The notes under the pieces: generated by a model
The model's input: the letters and a program-made list of their open reading frames with translations, nothing else
What the model was told of the DNA's origin: nothing
The model's database searches: none
NCBI GenBank assembly: GCA_964385715.1
Contig: CAYLRE010000290.1
Location: 1-6,118 of the forward strand
Reading direction: 5' to 3'
DNA: 6,118 nt
DNA from: MB-PLM-2 sp964385715
GTDB lineage: Bacteria; Planctomycetota; Planctomycetia; Pirellulales; UBA7805
Shown here: one piece after another, positions 5,914 through 6,118 of the stretch
How the letters are laid out: each line of letters starts with the position of its first letter
How positions within the stretch are numbered: position 1 is the first letter of the stretch
Made by a program: the position numbers and the translations under genes

Positions 5914-6118
5914 ATGCCGACACCCTTCTTTCGCCTGCCACGCTTCGACCTGAAGACGCTTTTCATATGCGTCGCCGGTTTCTGCGTGCTGTTCGGTTGG
6001 ATGCGTCTGGCCGACTCTCTGACAACAACGTATGTCGTCGTCGGCAGCCTATTTGCCACCGTCGGATTGGGCAGTGCCGCGTTCTTTGGCGGCCGTCGCC
6101 TGTTGGTCGCGTCCTTCC
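5914..6118 (+). CDS. Small membrane protein, paralogue 3 of a tandem array (3' end outside window)
   Basis: The frame is open for 68 codons to the right edge. It begins MPTPFFRLPRFDLKTLFICV, followed by a first hydrophobic segment (about 14-30) and a second (about 39-59). Alignment with paralogue 2 is clear in both the RFDxxTLFxCVAG start and the GLGxAxFFGGR region after the second helix, though the loop between the helices is shorter. No Shine-Dalgarno sequence is visible before the ATG, so translation may be coupled to the gene 19 nt upstream. By comparison with the other copies, two further membrane segments are expected beyond the window. Function is unknown. Confidence 0.85.
   Translation, partial: MPTPFFRLPRFDLKTLFICVAGFCVLFGWMRLADSLTTTYVVVGSLFATVGLGSAAFFGGRRLLVASF

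Overview
The window looks like chromosomal DNA of a planctomycete, most likely of the Pirellulales type. This is an inference from style, not from a marker gene. The supporting signs are moderately high GC, loosely packed genes, a secreted protease paired with a lipoprotein, and small membrane proteins that open with an R-F-D-x-x-T-L-(F/A) signature like the 'RFxxxTLL' starts common in that phylum. No rRNA, tRNA, CRISPR array or transposase gene is visible.

Left third (minus strand, running off the left edge): one uninterrupted reading frame of at least 710 codons. It encodes a large multidomain NTPase. In order it has an unrecognised N-terminal domain, an XRE-like helix-turn-helix, a STAND/NB-ARC-like ATPase module whose Walker A is damaged, and a KAP-family P-loop NTPase with membrane segments inserted after the FNAW motif. 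The KAP family includes the phage-exclusion protein PifA, so this is the best candidate in the window for an undescribed sensing or defence protein. The 3' end is not in the window.

Spacer of about 490 bp: no credible gene. It holds many short inverted repeats, a perfect 10-bp hairpin and a REP-like inverted-repeat element that abuts the end of the next gene.

Middle (minus strand): a two-gene transcription unit, a small lipoprotein followed 41 nt later by a secreted metzincin-type metalloprotease with a C-terminal beta-sandwich-like domain. Both products would act outside the cytoplasm.

Right third (plus strand): divergent from the lipoprotein operon across 229 bp that contains an imperfect palindrome. 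It is a tandem array of three paralogous small membrane proteins with about four membrane segments each. The third is cut by the right edge, so the array may continue. Their function is unknown.
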